DNA of 58,862 bases from QAMX01 sp003149835 (GCA_959600635.1 CAUGMN010000006.1:1-58862), one strand, 5' to 3'. Counted from the first letter of the stretch, positions 15,497 through 24,565 are shown. Numbers and translations are program-made. The notes: generated by a model not told the origin, from the sequence alone.

Positions 15497-15525
15497 ATTA
15501 TAATACAATTATTTCCCTGCCGCAA
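15497..15525 (-). promoter_or_regulatory. Sigma-A promoter of DUF2079-DUF3842
   Basis: On the minus strand TTGCGG (15525-15520), a 17-bp spacer and TATAAT (15502-15497). The A/T-rich -10 stands out in the GC-rich surroundings. Confidence 0.75.
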
Positions 15526-15692
15526 GCAATATCTGTAAACTTTTCGCCGCCGAGCAAAAATCGGCGCCGCGCGGCGGCTTCCGCAAAAAGCGTCCGGCGT
15601 TTTGGAAAACAATTGTTTCGGTACAGGTATCTATTTCCTTTTCTCGCACGAGGCAAAACGTCTGGCTGAGAAATTTGCCCGTCTATGTCTGT

Positions 15693-15743
15693 CAAACAGC
15701 CGCCGCCCGAACAGTTTGTCTCCGTTCGGGCGGCGGCTGTTTG
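15693..15743. repeat. Perfect 20-bp inverted repeat
   Basis: CAAACAGCCGCCGCCCGAAC (15693-15712) and its exact complement (15724-15743) enclose an 11-nt loop. It lies 180 bp beyond the DUF4358 stop and could end that operon, but no T-tract follows on either strand. The rest of 15526-15921 holds no gene that I can support. Confidence 0.75.
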
Positions 15744-15921
15744 TCATTTGAAACCGAATCGAGCCTGCCGGTTTTCTCGGGCAAAAAATATTCGGGAGAT
15801 ACACGGCAGAAAACGGAAACCGGCGGGAGGCCCGTCAGCGGCTCTCAGAGGGAACGGCGTTTGCCGCAGAGCCGAGGCGGGCGTCTCCCCACAGCGGCTT
15901 CGGCGGGCAAAAGCATTTGGC

Positions 15922-16428
15922 CTACTGCAAGCTCAGAAATGCCTCGGCGAGTGACTTCGCCTCTTCTTCGCCCGCCATGACGAGCAGCACAACGTCTTCT
16001 ACATGCTCGACCTCCACCGCGCTCACGCCGGTACAGACCCATTTCATCGGATTGGCGTTCTGCCGAACCGTCTCCTTGACCGCTTCGATGTCCTCGTCTT
16101 CCCCGATTCGGGCTACGCACAGCGAATAAGCCGGCGGCTGCATTTCATATTCGGAGGCGAGCGCCTCTTCAAACGGGATCTCGGCGCCGAAATAGTAGGC
16201 GCACCGCTCCGCCGTGATCTCGGTGTTGACAAGTCCCTCCGTTGCGGTGAAGCCCCCGTCCGCTTTGGCTCTGTCGTAGATATATGTGACGATCTCTTCC
16301 AGCGACATCTGCGAGACAAACACGCGGTCGCCGTCGCTCTCGCCGGTTCGCCCGCACGCAGCGACCGGCAAAAGCAGCAGCAGAGCGGCGGCCAGAAGAG
16401 TCCAGCGCCTTGCGATTTTCCGCATCAT
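15922..16428 (-). CDS. DUF4358 lipoprotein
   Basis: A 168-residue surface lipoprotein: positively charged N-terminus, hydrophobic stretch LLAAALLLLLPVAAC and lipobox Cys near residue 25. The mature part fits DUF4358 (MSLEEIVTYIYDRAKADGG; the region CVARIGEDEDIEAVKE; and NPMKWVCTGVSAVEVE). The function of the family is unknown. The ATG at 16428 is chosen because GGAGG lies 9 nt upstream, inside the end of the previous gene. It is the last gene of an ECF sigma/anti-sigma operon, with 1 bp between genes, which suggests an envelope role under the same control. Confidence 0.85.
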   Translation of the reverse strand: MMRKIARRWTLLAAALLLLLPVAACGRTGESDGDRVFVSQMSLEEIVTYIYDRAKADGGFTATEGLVNTEITAERCAYYFGAEIPFEEALASEYEMQPPAYSLCVARIGEDEDIEAVKETVRQNANPMKWVCTGVSAVEVEHVEDVVLLVMAGEEEAKSLAEAFLSLQ

Positions 16429-16429
16429 T

Positions 16430-17359
16430 TTATGATTCCTCCGTTTCAATCAGTTCTCTGACTGTTTCAAAAAATGCGCCTTCAAAACGGTAGCCGCCGA
16501 AGGCATAGCCGATTTTGGGGTAACAGATCAGCTCGGCCGTCCGTTGTCCGTCCCCGGTATCGAAAATCAGCGTCAGACTGATATAGCCCTCATAGGGCTT
16601 TTCCGTCAGTTTCGCCGTCTCATAGCCGGCCGCGTCGCGTTTGAGCGCGGAAAACGCGCTGAGAAGCTGCCGGATACGCTCCTTTTCCGTGATGGTGCGG
16701 CGATGCGCCGTATACGATACGACTTCCCCGCTCTGCGTCACCACGTCTTTGTCCGGCTCGCGCACGATGACCGACGAAACGCTGTCGAGGTCGATGCCGC
16801 GCGCGGCGAAATAGTCGCCCATGCTGTCGTCGAGAACGCCGCCCGCCCCGTCGGAAACGCCGAAATATTCGTAGGCGCGCAGCTCGCCGTCCCCGGTTTG
16901 TAAAGCGAGCGTGTCGCGGGCGTCGGTCGCGCGCGCCGGCAGTCCGTCCAGCGCAGCGTCCGTTGCAAATTCCACGCTGCCGATCACCGTTTCGGTGACG
17001 CCGACGTCCGGCATGACCCGCCGGTAAACCTTGCCGTTGACGGTGATGCGCTCGTTGACGTCGATCCGTATCATCGCGACGTCGGCCATCTCGATCTCCG
17101 GAGACGTGTCAGACTGCGTCTCTCCTCGGTCCCCCAGCAGCTCCCGGCCGAGAATGCCCGCGCTCGCCGCCGTCAGCACGGCGAACAGACAGACAGGCGC
17201 CAGCCAGCGAAAGCGGCTGCGCGCGGCTCGTACGCGCGGCGCGGCCTCCGTACCGCGCGGCGTTTGGATTCTGCGGCGGACGCGTTCTTTTGCCGCCGCG
17301 TTGGGCTGAATGCCGTTTACGGCCCGTTGGATTTTTTCCCCGATATCCTGATCCGTCAT
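16430..17359 (-). CDS. Membrane protein, probable anti-sigma factor partner of the ECF sigma factor
   Basis: A 309-residue single-pass protein. Residues 1-48 are cytoplasmic and Arg-rich, one membrane helix follows (WLAPVCLFAVLTAASAGILG, about 49-68), and about 240 residues lie outside. The topology and its position 18 bp after an ECF sigma gene are what anti-sigma factors show. I see no zinc-binding HxxxCxxC motif, so it is not a ZAS-type anti-sigma. The outer domain (for instance KVYRRVMPDVGVTETVIGSV) is of unrecognised family and may sense an envelope signal. The role is inferred mainly from context. Confidence 0.7.
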   Translation of the reverse strand: MTDQDIGEKIQRAVNGIQPNAAAKERVRRRIQTPRGTEAAPRVRAARSRFRWLAPVCLFAVLTAASAGILGRELLGDRGETQSDTSPEIEMADVAMIRIDVNERITVNGKVYRRVMPDVGVTETVIGSVEFATDAALDGLPARATDARDTLALQTGDGELRAYEYFGVSDGAGGVLDDSMGDYFAARGIDLDSVSSVIVREPDKDVVTQSGEVVSYTAHRRTITEKERIRQLLSAFSALKRDAAGYETAKLTEKPYEGYISLTLIFDTGDGQRTAELICYPKIGYAFGGYRFEGAFFETVRELIETEES

Positions 17360-17377
17360 AAAACACCTGATCCTTCC

Positions 17378-17854
17378 TCATTCCGTAAGCCTTTGCTTCA
17401 ACATCGCTCTGCCTTTCGCAAGATACGTCCTGACGGTCGATTCGTTTTTTCGCATGACCCGCGCGGCCTGCGCCGACGTATAGCCCTCGTAGTAATACAA
17501 ATATAGCGCGGTCTTGTACGTTTCCGGCAGAGACAGCAGTACCGGCAGCGTCTCGTCCACAGCGGTTTCCGCCGCGACGCCCTCCGCCGATTCAATCGGC
17601 AGGTGTCTGCGCCGCTTCCTCCGCAGCTCGTTCTTGCAGACGTTTTGCGCGGTCACGATCAGCCATGCCTTTTCATGCTCCTCCGAATCAAAGGTCCGTT
17701 CCTGTTCGAGCAGCTTGACAAACACGGTGGAAACGGCGTCCTCCGTGTCGCTTTGGTTACGCATGTATAGAAAGCAGACGCGGTATACCATATCGAAGCG
17801 CCGCTCGTATATCGCTTCCAAATCCTTGCCCCGCGGCGGCAAATCCCTTGTCAA
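17378..17854 (-). CDS. ECF-type RNA polymerase sigma factor
   Basis: Extracytoplasmic-function sigma factor of 158 residues. Region 2 is seen in FDMVYRVCFLYMRNQSDTEDA, and region 4 in LPETYKTALYLYYYEGYTSAQ with the helix-turn-helix ending in STVRTYLAKGRAMLK. The start is a TTG at 17854, because GGAGG lies 8 nt before it; the in-frame GTG at 17863 overlaps that same Shine-Dalgarno and cannot use it. It heads the operon with the membrane partner and the DUF4358 lipoprotein. Genes it controls cannot be read from the window; ECF factors often activate their own promoter. Confidence 0.93.
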   Translation of the reverse strand: MTRDLPPRGKDLEAIYERRFDMVYRVCFLYMRNQSDTEDAVSTVFVKLLEQERTFDSEEHEKAWLIVTAQNVCKNELRRKRRRHLPIESAEGVAAETAVDETLPVLLSLPETYKTALYLYYYEGYTSAQAARVMRKNESTVRTYLAKGRAMLKQRLTE

Positions 17855-17959
17855 GCCGTTCACCTCCGTTGCCGACCCCTCTATACGGAATACACCTCAG
17901 CAGCGCGTTTTGTTGAGCGCGGACAAAAAAAATCCGTTTTTTTCAGACACCGCCGCAGG

Positions 17960-17982
17960 GTTCCGGCCAGCGCGGCCGGAAC
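17960..17982. terminator. Inverted repeat, possible end of the dnaB-rluA operon
   Basis: GTTCCGGCC (17960-17968), loop AGCGC, GGCCGGAAC (17974-17982), 40 bp after the rluA stop. The T-run does not follow directly, but a second element with seven or more A facing eight T lies just beyond (about 17926-17946). It may instead be part of the upstream region of the ECF sigma operon. Confidence 0.45.
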
Positions 17983-18021
17983 GGTCTGTTTTCCGCATAC
18001 CCGTTTGCAAGAGTCTCGCCG

Positions 18022-18909
18022 CTACGCCTCCGCGGCAACGGCGAGCAGAGCGCGGATATCGGCCGGCAGCGGCGATTTGACGGTTCTGGCAATACCGGTG
18101 AGCGGATTTTCAAAGCTCAGATAGGCGGCGTGCAGCGCCTGCCGGGCGATGCCTTCCGCGCTGCCGCCGTAAAGCGCGTCGCCGCAGAGCGGAAAGCCCA
18201 TCGCCGCACAGTGGACGCGGATCTGATGCGTCCTGCCCGTTTCCAGCCGAAAGCGCAGCAGCGTGAGCCGCCCGAGCCGCGCGGCCACGCGCCAGTGCGT
18301 CGCCGCGCTCTTTCCGTCCGGCCGCACGATCCGGCGGCAGGAGCCCTCGCATTCCCGCTCAATCGGCATCCGGCACACGCCGCCGGCTTCGGCGACGGGC
18401 CGATCCGTGACGCCGTAATAGATCCGCGTCAGCCGCTCGCGGTCGACGCGCGCCGCCAGCTTGTTTTTGGCGATCAGGACAAGCCCCGATGTGTCGCAGT
18501 CGAGCCGCGTCAGCGGGCGGAACACGACGGACGGACAGCGGAACAGAAAATCGTTGGCCAACGTGTCATACAGATGGGCGCGGGACGGATGCACCGGCAT
18601 TCCCGCCGGCTTTGACATCACGGCGAAATCCGTGTCCTCATACAAGAGCCCGACGCCCAGATCGACGGGCGCGACCTTCGCCTCCCGGCCGCATTCGTCA
18701 AAGGTCTCCGGCAGCCGCACGGATATATGATCGCCCGATTGGATAAAAACGTTTAAAAAGGACGGAACGCCGTTTCGCAAAACGGCGCTGTCGTCCTTTT
18801 TGAGTATATGGAGCAGAGCGGTTCCTGCGCCGAGCTCCCGGCGCAGAAACGTGCTCAGCCTGCATCCGTCGTACCGCGCGGGCACTTCAAGAGAAACAGG
18901 GCGCGACAT
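18022..18909 (-). CDS. RluA family pseudouridine synthase
   Basis: Converts specific uridines in rRNA or tRNA to pseudouridine. The 295-residue protein has an N-terminal S4-like region, then the catalytic motif RLDCDTSGLVLIAKN with the essential Asp, and later ETGRTHQIRVH, which is the RluA C-terminal signature. The ATG at 18909 lies 1 nt after the ftsH stop, so translation is coupled. An RNA target (RluC/RluD-type rRNA or tRNA) cannot be decided from sequence. It closes the dnaB-tilS-hpt-ftsH unit. Confidence 0.92.
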   Translation of the reverse strand: MSRPVSLEVPARYDGCRLSTFLRRELGAGTALLHILKKDDSAVLRNGVPSFLNVFIQSGDHISVRLPETFDECGREAKVAPVDLGVGLLYEDTDFAVMSKPAGMPVHPSRAHLYDTLANDFLFRCPSVVFRPLTRLDCDTSGLVLIAKNKLAARVDRERLTRIYYGVTDRPVAEAGGVCRMPIERECEGSCRRIVRPDGKSAATHWRVAARLGRLTLLRFRLETGRTHQIRVHCAAMGFPLCGDALYGGSAEGIARQALHAAYLSFENPLTGIARTVKSPLPADIRALLAVAAEA

Positions 18910-18910
18910 T

Positions 18911-20920
18911 CTATTCGCCGTCCCCGCCGCTGAAATCCGAGTCTGTCTCGCCGCCGGCTCCGCTGTCCGGCTCAGCCTCGGCGTCGGCTCCCGCTTCCGC
19001 GCGGTCGAACGCCGGTCCTTCGGTCTGCGGCTGATCCTCCGGCGCGGCAAGTTTATCCATCGACACGACGGCCGCAGTTCCCTCGCCCTCGCCGAACAGC
19101 GCGTTGAAGGCCTCGGCCTCCATCTTTTCGTGCGCAAGCAGGTATTCGGCGACTTGGCGGACCCTGTCGGCCTTTCGCGTCAGGATATCGCTTGCCTTCT
19201 CAAAGGCGTTTTCAATGATCGCGCGGATCTCGCGGTCAATTTTTGCGGCGATCTCCTCGGAATAATTGCGCATCGTTCCAAAGTCGCGGCCGATGAAAAC
19301 CTCGTCGTGATCAGAGCCGAAGGCAATCGGGCCGAGCTCGTCGCTCATGCCGTACTTCATAACCATCTTCCGCGCCGTGTCGGTGGCGCGGCTGATATCG
19401 TTGGAAGCGCCGGTGGAGATGTCGTCTAAGAACAGCTTTTCGGAGACGCGCCCGCCGAGCAGCGAGACGATATCTTCGAGCATCTGGTTCTTGGATGCAA
19501 ACGATTTGTCCTCATACGGCAGCGAAAGCGTATAGCCGCCCGCCATGCCGCGCGGGATGATGGAGATCTGGTGTACCGGCGGCTGCGTCGGCAGGAAGCG
19601 CGTGACGACCGCATGACCGGCCTCGTGATAAGCCGTGAGACGCCGCTCCTTCTCGGAAACCGCGCGGCTCTTCTTTTCCGGGCCGGCGATGACCTTGATG
19701 ATCGCTTCGGAGAGAATCTCCATGGAGATCTGCTTTTTCTTAGCGCGCGCCGACAACAGCGCCGCCTCGTTGAGCAGATTTTCCAAGTCGGCGGGGCTGA
19801 ATCCCGCCGTCGAACGGGCGACGACGCCCATATCGACGTCCGGCCCGATCTGCTTGCCGCGCGCGTGGATGTTCAGAATCGCCTCGCGCGCCTTCTGGTC
19901 CGGCAGCCCGATATAGATCTGCCGGTCGAAGCGCCCTGGGCGCAGCAGCGCGGTGTCGAGGATGTCGGGGCGGTTGGTCGCAGCGATAATGATGACGCCC
20001 TCGTTGGTGGCAAAGCCGTCCATCTCGACGAGGAGCTGGTTCAGCGTCTGCTCGCGCTCGTCGTGACCGCCGCCCAGACCCGCGCCGCGCTGGCGGCCGA
20101 CCGCGTCGATTTCGTCGATAAAGACGATGGCGGGCTGATTCTTCTTCGCCTGTTCAAACAAATCGCGCACGCGCGACGCGCCGACGCCGACGTACATCTC
20201 GACAAAGTCGGAGCCGGAAATTGACAAAAACGGCACGCCCGCCTCGCCCGCGACAGCCTTGGCCAGGTACGTTTTACCCGTTCCCGGAGGGCCGACAAGC
20301 AGCACGCCCTTGGGCACGCGCGCGCCGATATCGGTGTATTTGCGCGGCTCTTTGAGAAAATCGACGATTTCGGAGAGCTCTTCCTTTTCTTCATCCGCGC
20401 CCGCTACGTCGGCAAAGGTGATCTTTTTCTTGTTGTCGGTCTGCACGCGGGTCTTCGCTTTGCCAAACGACATCGCCTTGCCGCCGCCGCCCGCCTGCCG
20501 CATCATAAAATACCAGAGAACGATCACTATGCCGAACAGCACCACATACGGCAGGAAACTCACCCACCACGGCGTTTCGGCGGGCGTGATATAGTCGTAT
20601 TCCTCGACGGTCGGCAGCCCCGCCTCGCGCCGGCTGTCCATGATCTCCGTGACGTCGTCGATGAACAGCGAGAGGTAGGGCACCTCGTATTTCACCACCG
20701 TCTCGTCATACAGCTGCATGCGCAGGTCGTTTCCATCGACGACATAGGCCTTGACCTTGCCGTCGCGGTAGTATTCGAGCACGTCGGAATACGTCAGGAT
20801 CTCGCCCTGCCGCGGCGAATCAAACAGATAAGTCAGAGCCAGCACCAGCAGCGCCAACATCACGGCGTATAATAAAATGCCGCGTAGATTTTTCTTCAAT
20901 GAATTCACGCCTTTCTGCAT
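18911..20920 (-). CDS. ftsH: ATP-dependent zinc metalloprotease FtsH
   Basis: Membrane-anchored AAA+ protease that degrades misfolded and regulatory proteins. Two membrane helices (about residues 15-33 and 118-141) flank an outer domain. Walker A GPPGTGKT is at 210-217, Walker B IVFIDEID near 268-275, the second region of homology at ATNRPDILDTALLRPGRFDR, and the zinc site HEAGH at 432-436. The C-terminus has an acidic Asp/Glu/Gly-rich tail of about 60 residues. The start is uncertain: the ATG at 20920 has GGAG only 3 nt away, while a TTG at 20899 lies 10 nt after AAAGG. Order with hpt and tilS matches the conserved tilS-hpt-ftsH block of Firmicutes. Confidence 0.97.
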   Translation of the reverse strand: MQKGVNSLKKNLRGILLYAVMLALLVLALTYLFDSPRQGEILTYSDVLEYYRDGKVKAYVVDGNDLRMQLYDETVVKYEVPYLSLFIDDVTEIMDSRREAGLPTVEEYDYITPAETPWWVSFLPYVVLFGIVIVLWYFMMRQAGGGGKAMSFGKAKTRVQTDNKKKITFADVAGADEEKEELSEIVDFLKEPRKYTDIGARVPKGVLLVGPPGTGKTYLAKAVAGEAGVPFLSISGSDFVEMYVGVGASRVRDLFEQAKKNQPAIVFIDEIDAVGRQRGAGLGGGHDEREQTLNQLLVEMDGFATNEGVIIIAATNRPDILDTALLRPGRFDRQIYIGLPDQKAREAILNIHARGKQIGPDVDMGVVARSTAGFSPADLENLLNEAALLSARAKKKQISMEILSEAIIKVIAGPEKKSRAVSEKERRLTAYHEAGHAVVTRFLPTQPPVHQISIIPRGMAGGYTLSLPYEDKSFASKNQMLEDIVSLLGGRVSEKLFLDDISTGASNDISRATDTARKMVMKYGMSDELGPIAFGSDHDEVFIGRDFGTMRNYSEEIAAKIDREIRAIIENAFEKASDILTRKADRVRQVAEYLLAHEKMEAEAFNALFGEGEGTAAVVSMDKLAAPEDQPQTEGPAFDRAEAGADAEAEPDSGAGGETDSDFSGGDGE

Positions 20921-20947
20921 CCGCTCCAATACGAATGCGTGAAATGT

Positions 20948-21493
20948 TTATGCTTGATGCGCGTATACTTCCGGCTTTAAAACGCCGATATACGGGATAT
21001 TTCTATATAAATCGGCATAGTCTAACCCATAGCCGACGACAAATTCATCCGGGATGACAAAACCGGAATAATCGACCTTCACGTCAACCTTGCGCCGTTC
21101 CGGCTTGTCGAGCAGGGTACAGAGCGCGATGGAGGCGGCGTTGCGCGCGTGCAGCAGCTCCAAAATATAGGAGAGCGTCAGCCCGCTGTCTAAAATATCC
21201 TCGACGACAATGATATGACGGTTGGTGATATCGCTGTCGAGATCCTTTAAAATCCGCACGACGCCGCTGCTCTTCTGCCCCTTGCCGTAGGAAGAGCAGC
21301 TCATAAAATCAATGTCGCACTCGATTGTAATCGCCCGCATCAGATCGGCCATAAAGACAATCGAGCCTTTCAGCACGCTCACCAAAAGCGGCCGTTTGCC
21401 CGCGTAGTCCTCGCTGATTTTTGCGCCGATCTCGCCGACCTTGGCGGCGAGCGCCTCCTGAGAAATCAAAACCCTTGCGATTTTTTCATCCAT
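20948..21493 (-). CDS. hpt: Hypoxanthine phosphoribosyltransferase
   Basis: Purine salvage: joins hypoxanthine or guanine to PRPP to give IMP or GMP. The 181-residue protein has the flexible-loop region SCSSYGKGQKSSG and the PRPP motif VVEDILDSGLTLSYI, followed by DYSGFVIPDEFVVGYGLDY, which closes the active site in this family. The ATG at 21493 is used because ACGGGGG precedes it and an earlier in-frame codon at 21553 has no ribosome site. It lies 27 bp before ftsH. The 242-bp gap to tilS holds no gene, only a small GCCCG/CGGGC stem near 21595. Confidence 0.95.
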   Translation of the reverse strand: MDEKIARVLISQEALAAKVGEIGAKISEDYAGKRPLLVSVLKGSIVFMADLMRAITIECDIDFMSCSSYGKGQKSSGVVRILKDLDSDITNRHIIVVEDILDSGLTLSYILELLHARNAASIALCTLLDKPERRKVDVKVDYSGFVIPDEFVVGYGLDYADLYRNIPYIGVLKPEVYAHQA

Positions 21494-21735
21494 ATCCCCC
21501 GTACTCCTTTTTTGAAAATCATGCCGGTCGTTTCGGCAGGTATTCTCTATCATGCAGTTCCGTGAAACAAGATACTTTTTATTTCATATGGCCCGTATCG
21601 GGCGGTTATGTTCATCCTTCGCCCTGATGGAAGAGTTCTCTCTCAGCGTTATGTGGCATTGGCGTTTGGAGCCGGAATTCATCCCGGCGTTCTGCCCGCG
21701 CCGGCGGGCGGCGGCGATATCCTCTGACTATGTTT

Positions 21736-23172
21736 TTAAGCGCCGAACGGTCTGCCGGACAAAAGCGCGCCATCCGTTTTATTATTGTCCTGAAACAGAA
21801 TCCGATACCCGTCTTTTTCAGGTTGATACGGAGCGCGCGCAAAATGGTAGCCGATTCCGTATACCCAGATTACGCCCGCTTCGTCGGCGACGACGGGAAT
21901 CAACGGCCTCGCATGGCGCGGGATTTTCAGGTCGGTAAAAACCTGTTTGAGCGGCTTTGCGCCGGAGCCGCCGTTGCGCGCGAAACGGTCGCCCGCGCGG
22001 CGGTTTCGAATCGTTATTTCGCCTTTGATTGTATCACAGTTGACGAAACAATGGTTGAATAATTTATAAACACTCCTGTTTTCCTGTTGATTGGCGGGCA
22101 AAAAGCTCACCTCTGCCGTAAAACGCGAGCCGACGGCCAGCGATTCGCCAAGCCGGAGGGGAACACAGAAATCCTCCGCCGGTTCCCTGCGCGCATTTTC
22201 AAGCAAGAGCCGGTCGTAGTTTCTCCGGCAGACGCGGCCGCCGCCCAAATCGCAGACCGCCGAAGGGCACTGCGCGCCGGCAAGCGCGAGCACGGCCTCG
22301 GTCTTTCTGCGGTCGAGGGCTATCCCCGCTTGTTCCGCCCAGAGACGCGCCGCGCGCGCGCGCAGGGGCGCGGGAAGCTCCGTCAGCCCCCTCGCGGACA
22401 GCGCGCCCGCCGCTTCCACTTCGGTCAGCGCGGCCGCCGCCAGCGAATCGAGAAACTCGTCTTCCTCGCGGAGAATGCGGCTGTTTTCCAGCGCGCCGCG
22501 GCAGACGTCGGCGTTTAAGTCCCGCAAGACCGGCACAACGCTGCGGCGCAGACGGTTTCGGGCATAGCAGTCGGAGGCGTTTGACGAATCGGTCACATAC
22601 GATGCGCCGAAAAGCGAGACGATCCGCTCGGTGTCGGCGCGTTCCAGCGGCAGAAAAGGCCGGATGATCCGCCCGTTGACAGGGCGGATGCCGCTCAGGC
22701 CACGCGCCGCGCCGCCGCGGGCAAGGTTAAGAAGCACCGTTTCTAAATGGTCGTCGGCCGTATGCGCGGTCGCAATCCAGTCCGCGTGCATTTCGCCCGC
22801 CGCTTTATCCAGCAGGCGGTAGCGCAGGACGCGCGCGGCGTCCTCCATGCCCGTTCCCCGCTCGGCGGCCAGACGCGGCGCGTCGCCGGTCAGAAGCCGG
22901 AACGGGATTCCGCGCTGGGCGCAGAAGGTCTCGCAGAAGCGCGCGTCGCGCTCCGCCTCCGCGCCGCGGATTTTGTGATTGACGTGCGCCGCGCACAGCG
23001 AAAAGCCGTCGCGGGCGCGCATCGCGTTCAGAAGCAGCAGGAGCGCCGCAGAGTCCGCGCCGCCGGAAAAGGCGGCGAGCACGGTCTTTCCGCGCAGCCC
23101 GATCCTGTTTCTATCGAGCCAGCGAGCCACAGTCTCCTCGTACCGGAGCAGGTCGTTTCGTTCACTCGACAT
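21736..23172 (-). CDS. tilS: tRNA(Ile)-lysidine synthetase TilS
   Basis: Attaches lysine to the wobble cytidine of the CAU-anticodon isoleucine tRNA so that it reads AUA, an essential step. The 478-residue protein carries the ATP-pyrophosphatase loop SGGADS at residues 36-41, the motif HTADDHLETVLLNLARG, and the C-terminal TilS domain (ITIRNRRAGDRF, then LKQVFTDLKIPRHAR and PLIPVVADEAG). The ATG at 23172 has AGGA 8 nt upstream and overlaps the dnaB stop by 11 nt, so the pair is coupled. In-frame sequence further upstream lies inside dnaB and is not TilS-like. Confidence 0.96.
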   Translation of the reverse strand: MSSERNDLLRYEETVARWLDRNRIGLRGKTVLAAFSGGADSAALLLLLNAMRARDGFSLCAAHVNHKIRGAEAERDARFCETFCAQRGIPFRLLTGDAPRLAAERGTGMEDAARVLRYRLLDKAAGEMHADWIATAHTADDHLETVLLNLARGGAARGLSGIRPVNGRIIRPFLPLERADTERIVSLFGASYVTDSSNASDCYARNRLRRSVVPVLRDLNADVCRGALENSRILREEDEFLDSLAAAALTEVEAAGALSARGLTELPAPLRARAARLWAEQAGIALDRRKTEAVLALAGAQCPSAVCDLGGGRVCRRNYDRLLLENARREPAEDFCVPLRLGESLAVGSRFTAEVSFLPANQQENRSVYKLFNHCFVNCDTIKGEITIRNRRAGDRFARNGGSGAKPLKQVFTDLKIPRHARPLIPVVADEAGVIWVYGIGYHFARAPYQPEKDGYRILFQDNNKTDGALLSGRPFGA

Positions 23173-24484
23173 GGCGGTTGTCCTGTGTGACGAAGCGCGT
23201 GAACTGACCGAGCCAGCGGAATTTGACCGTATTGGTCTGGCCGTTTCGGTTTTTGGCGATGATGCATTCGCAGACGTTTTTGTCCGCCGTATCGGGGTTA
23301 TAATCCTCGTCCTTGTACAGGAACAGAACGATATCCGCGTCCTGTTCAATGGCGCCGGAGTCGCGCAGGTCGGAGAGGCGCGGGCGCTCCTTTCTTTGGT
23401 CGGAGGCGCGCGAGAGCTGCGACAGGCAGAGCACGGGGATGTTGAGCTCCTTGGCCATGATTTTCAGCGCGCGGGAAATCTCGGAAACTTCGAGCACACG
23501 GTTTCCGTCCTTGCGCGTCCCGCTGATCAGTTGGAGATAGTCGATGATCACCAGCCCGAGGTCGGGCAGGCGGCGGCAGCGCGCCTTGATCTCGGCGACG
23601 GTGATATTGGCCGTGTCGTCGATATAGATCGACGCCGACGAAAGCGCCTTTGAGGCGCGGGCCAATCTGTCCCACTCGTCGTCGGTGAGGTCGGCGGTCT
23701 TGATTTTTTTCAGGTCGATCATGCCCTCGCTCGACAGCATGCGCTGGACAAGCTGTGTCCGGCTCATTTCGAGGTTGAAAACGGCGATATTTTTCCCGGA
23801 TTTTGAAGCGTTGCGCGCGATGTTGAGCGCCACCGACGTTTTTCCGATCCCCGGCCGCGCCGCCAGCAGAATCAGGTCGGACTTGTTCAGGCCGGTGATA
23901 TAGTAGTCGAGGTCGGAGAAGCCGGTCGGAATCCCCGGCATACCGCCCTTGGTCTTGGAGAGCTCGTTTAACAGCTCGATGGAGTCCATGATCGCGGAGC
24001 GGATATGGACGAGGCCCTGCCCCTGCTTCTCGCCGCGCATTTCGAAAAGCTGCTGTTCGAGCGACTCGATCAGCTCGTTGGCCTCGCCCGCCTCGGCAAG
24101 GGCGCGTTCATTGGCCTCGCCGGTAATTTTGGCGAGCTTGCGCAGCTTGGCCTTCGCGCGCACAATCTGTGCGTAAGCCTTGACGTTGGCGGCCGTCGGC
24201 GTAATCTCCACAAGCTTGTAGAGGTACGCGCGTCCGCCCGCCTCGTCGTAGATCTCGCGGTTTTTCAGCTCGTCAAGCAGAATCACAGGGTCGATTTTCT
24301 GCCCGAGCGTATACATCGAGGTCATCGTCTCAAAGATTTTTTTGTTCTCAGGGATATAGAAGTCGTCGGCGGCGACGATCTCGATCGCTTCGGAAATACA
24401 GGCCGGATCGATCAGCAGGCTGCCGAGCACCGATTGCTCCGCCTCCGCGCTGTACGGCTGACGCCGCAGCACCAGATCTTCCAT
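23162..24484 (-). CDS. dnaB: Replicative DNA helicase DnaB
   Basis: Hexameric 5'-3' helicase of the replication fork (440 residues). The N-terminal domain begins RRQPYSAEAEQSVLGSLLID. The RecA-like C-terminal domain has Walker A ARPGIGKTS near residue 207, the motif LGLVIIDYLQLISG, and the finger LSQLSRASDQRKERPRLSDL. There is no intein. The ATG at 24484 follows AAAGGGGG by 7 nt. It heads the dnaB-tilS-hpt-ftsH-rluA operon; a promoter is visible 80 bp upstream. Confidence 0.96.
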   Translation of the reverse strand: MEDLVLRRQPYSAEAEQSVLGSLLIDPACISEAIEIVAADDFYIPENKKIFETMTSMYTLGQKIDPVILLDELKNREIYDEAGGRAYLYKLVEITPTAANVKAYAQIVRAKAKLRKLAKITGEANERALAEAGEANELIESLEQQLFEMRGEKQGQGLVHIRSAIMDSIELLNELSKTKGGMPGIPTGFSDLDYYITGLNKSDLILLAARPGIGKTSVALNIARNASKSGKNIAVFNLEMSRTQLVQRMLSSEGMIDLKKIKTADLTDDEWDRLARASKALSSASIYIDDTANITVAEIKARCRRLPDLGLVIIDYLQLISGTRKDGNRVLEVSEISRALKIMAKELNIPVLCLSQLSRASDQRKERPRLSDLRDSGAIEQDADIVLFLYKDEDYNPDTADKNVCECIIAKNRNGQTNTVKFRWLGQFTRFVTQDNRHVE

Positions 24485-24565
24485 GCCGCCGCCCCCTTTC
24501 ACAAAAAAATGCACACCGAGCGGCGGGGTTCGCAAGGGAGCCCGGCAACTGGTTATACATTTATT

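Noticed and set aside
9219..15743. A shared repeat family among the long hairpins at 9219, 10065, 11824 and 15693
   Set aside because: Stem sequences differ; the similarity is only GC-rich composition, and three of the four act as ordinary terminators.
17864..17930. An autoregulatory ECF promoter before the sigma gene (CAACAAAAC ... CGTAT)
   Set aside because: ECF promoter motifs are too variable to call from one site without the target regulon.
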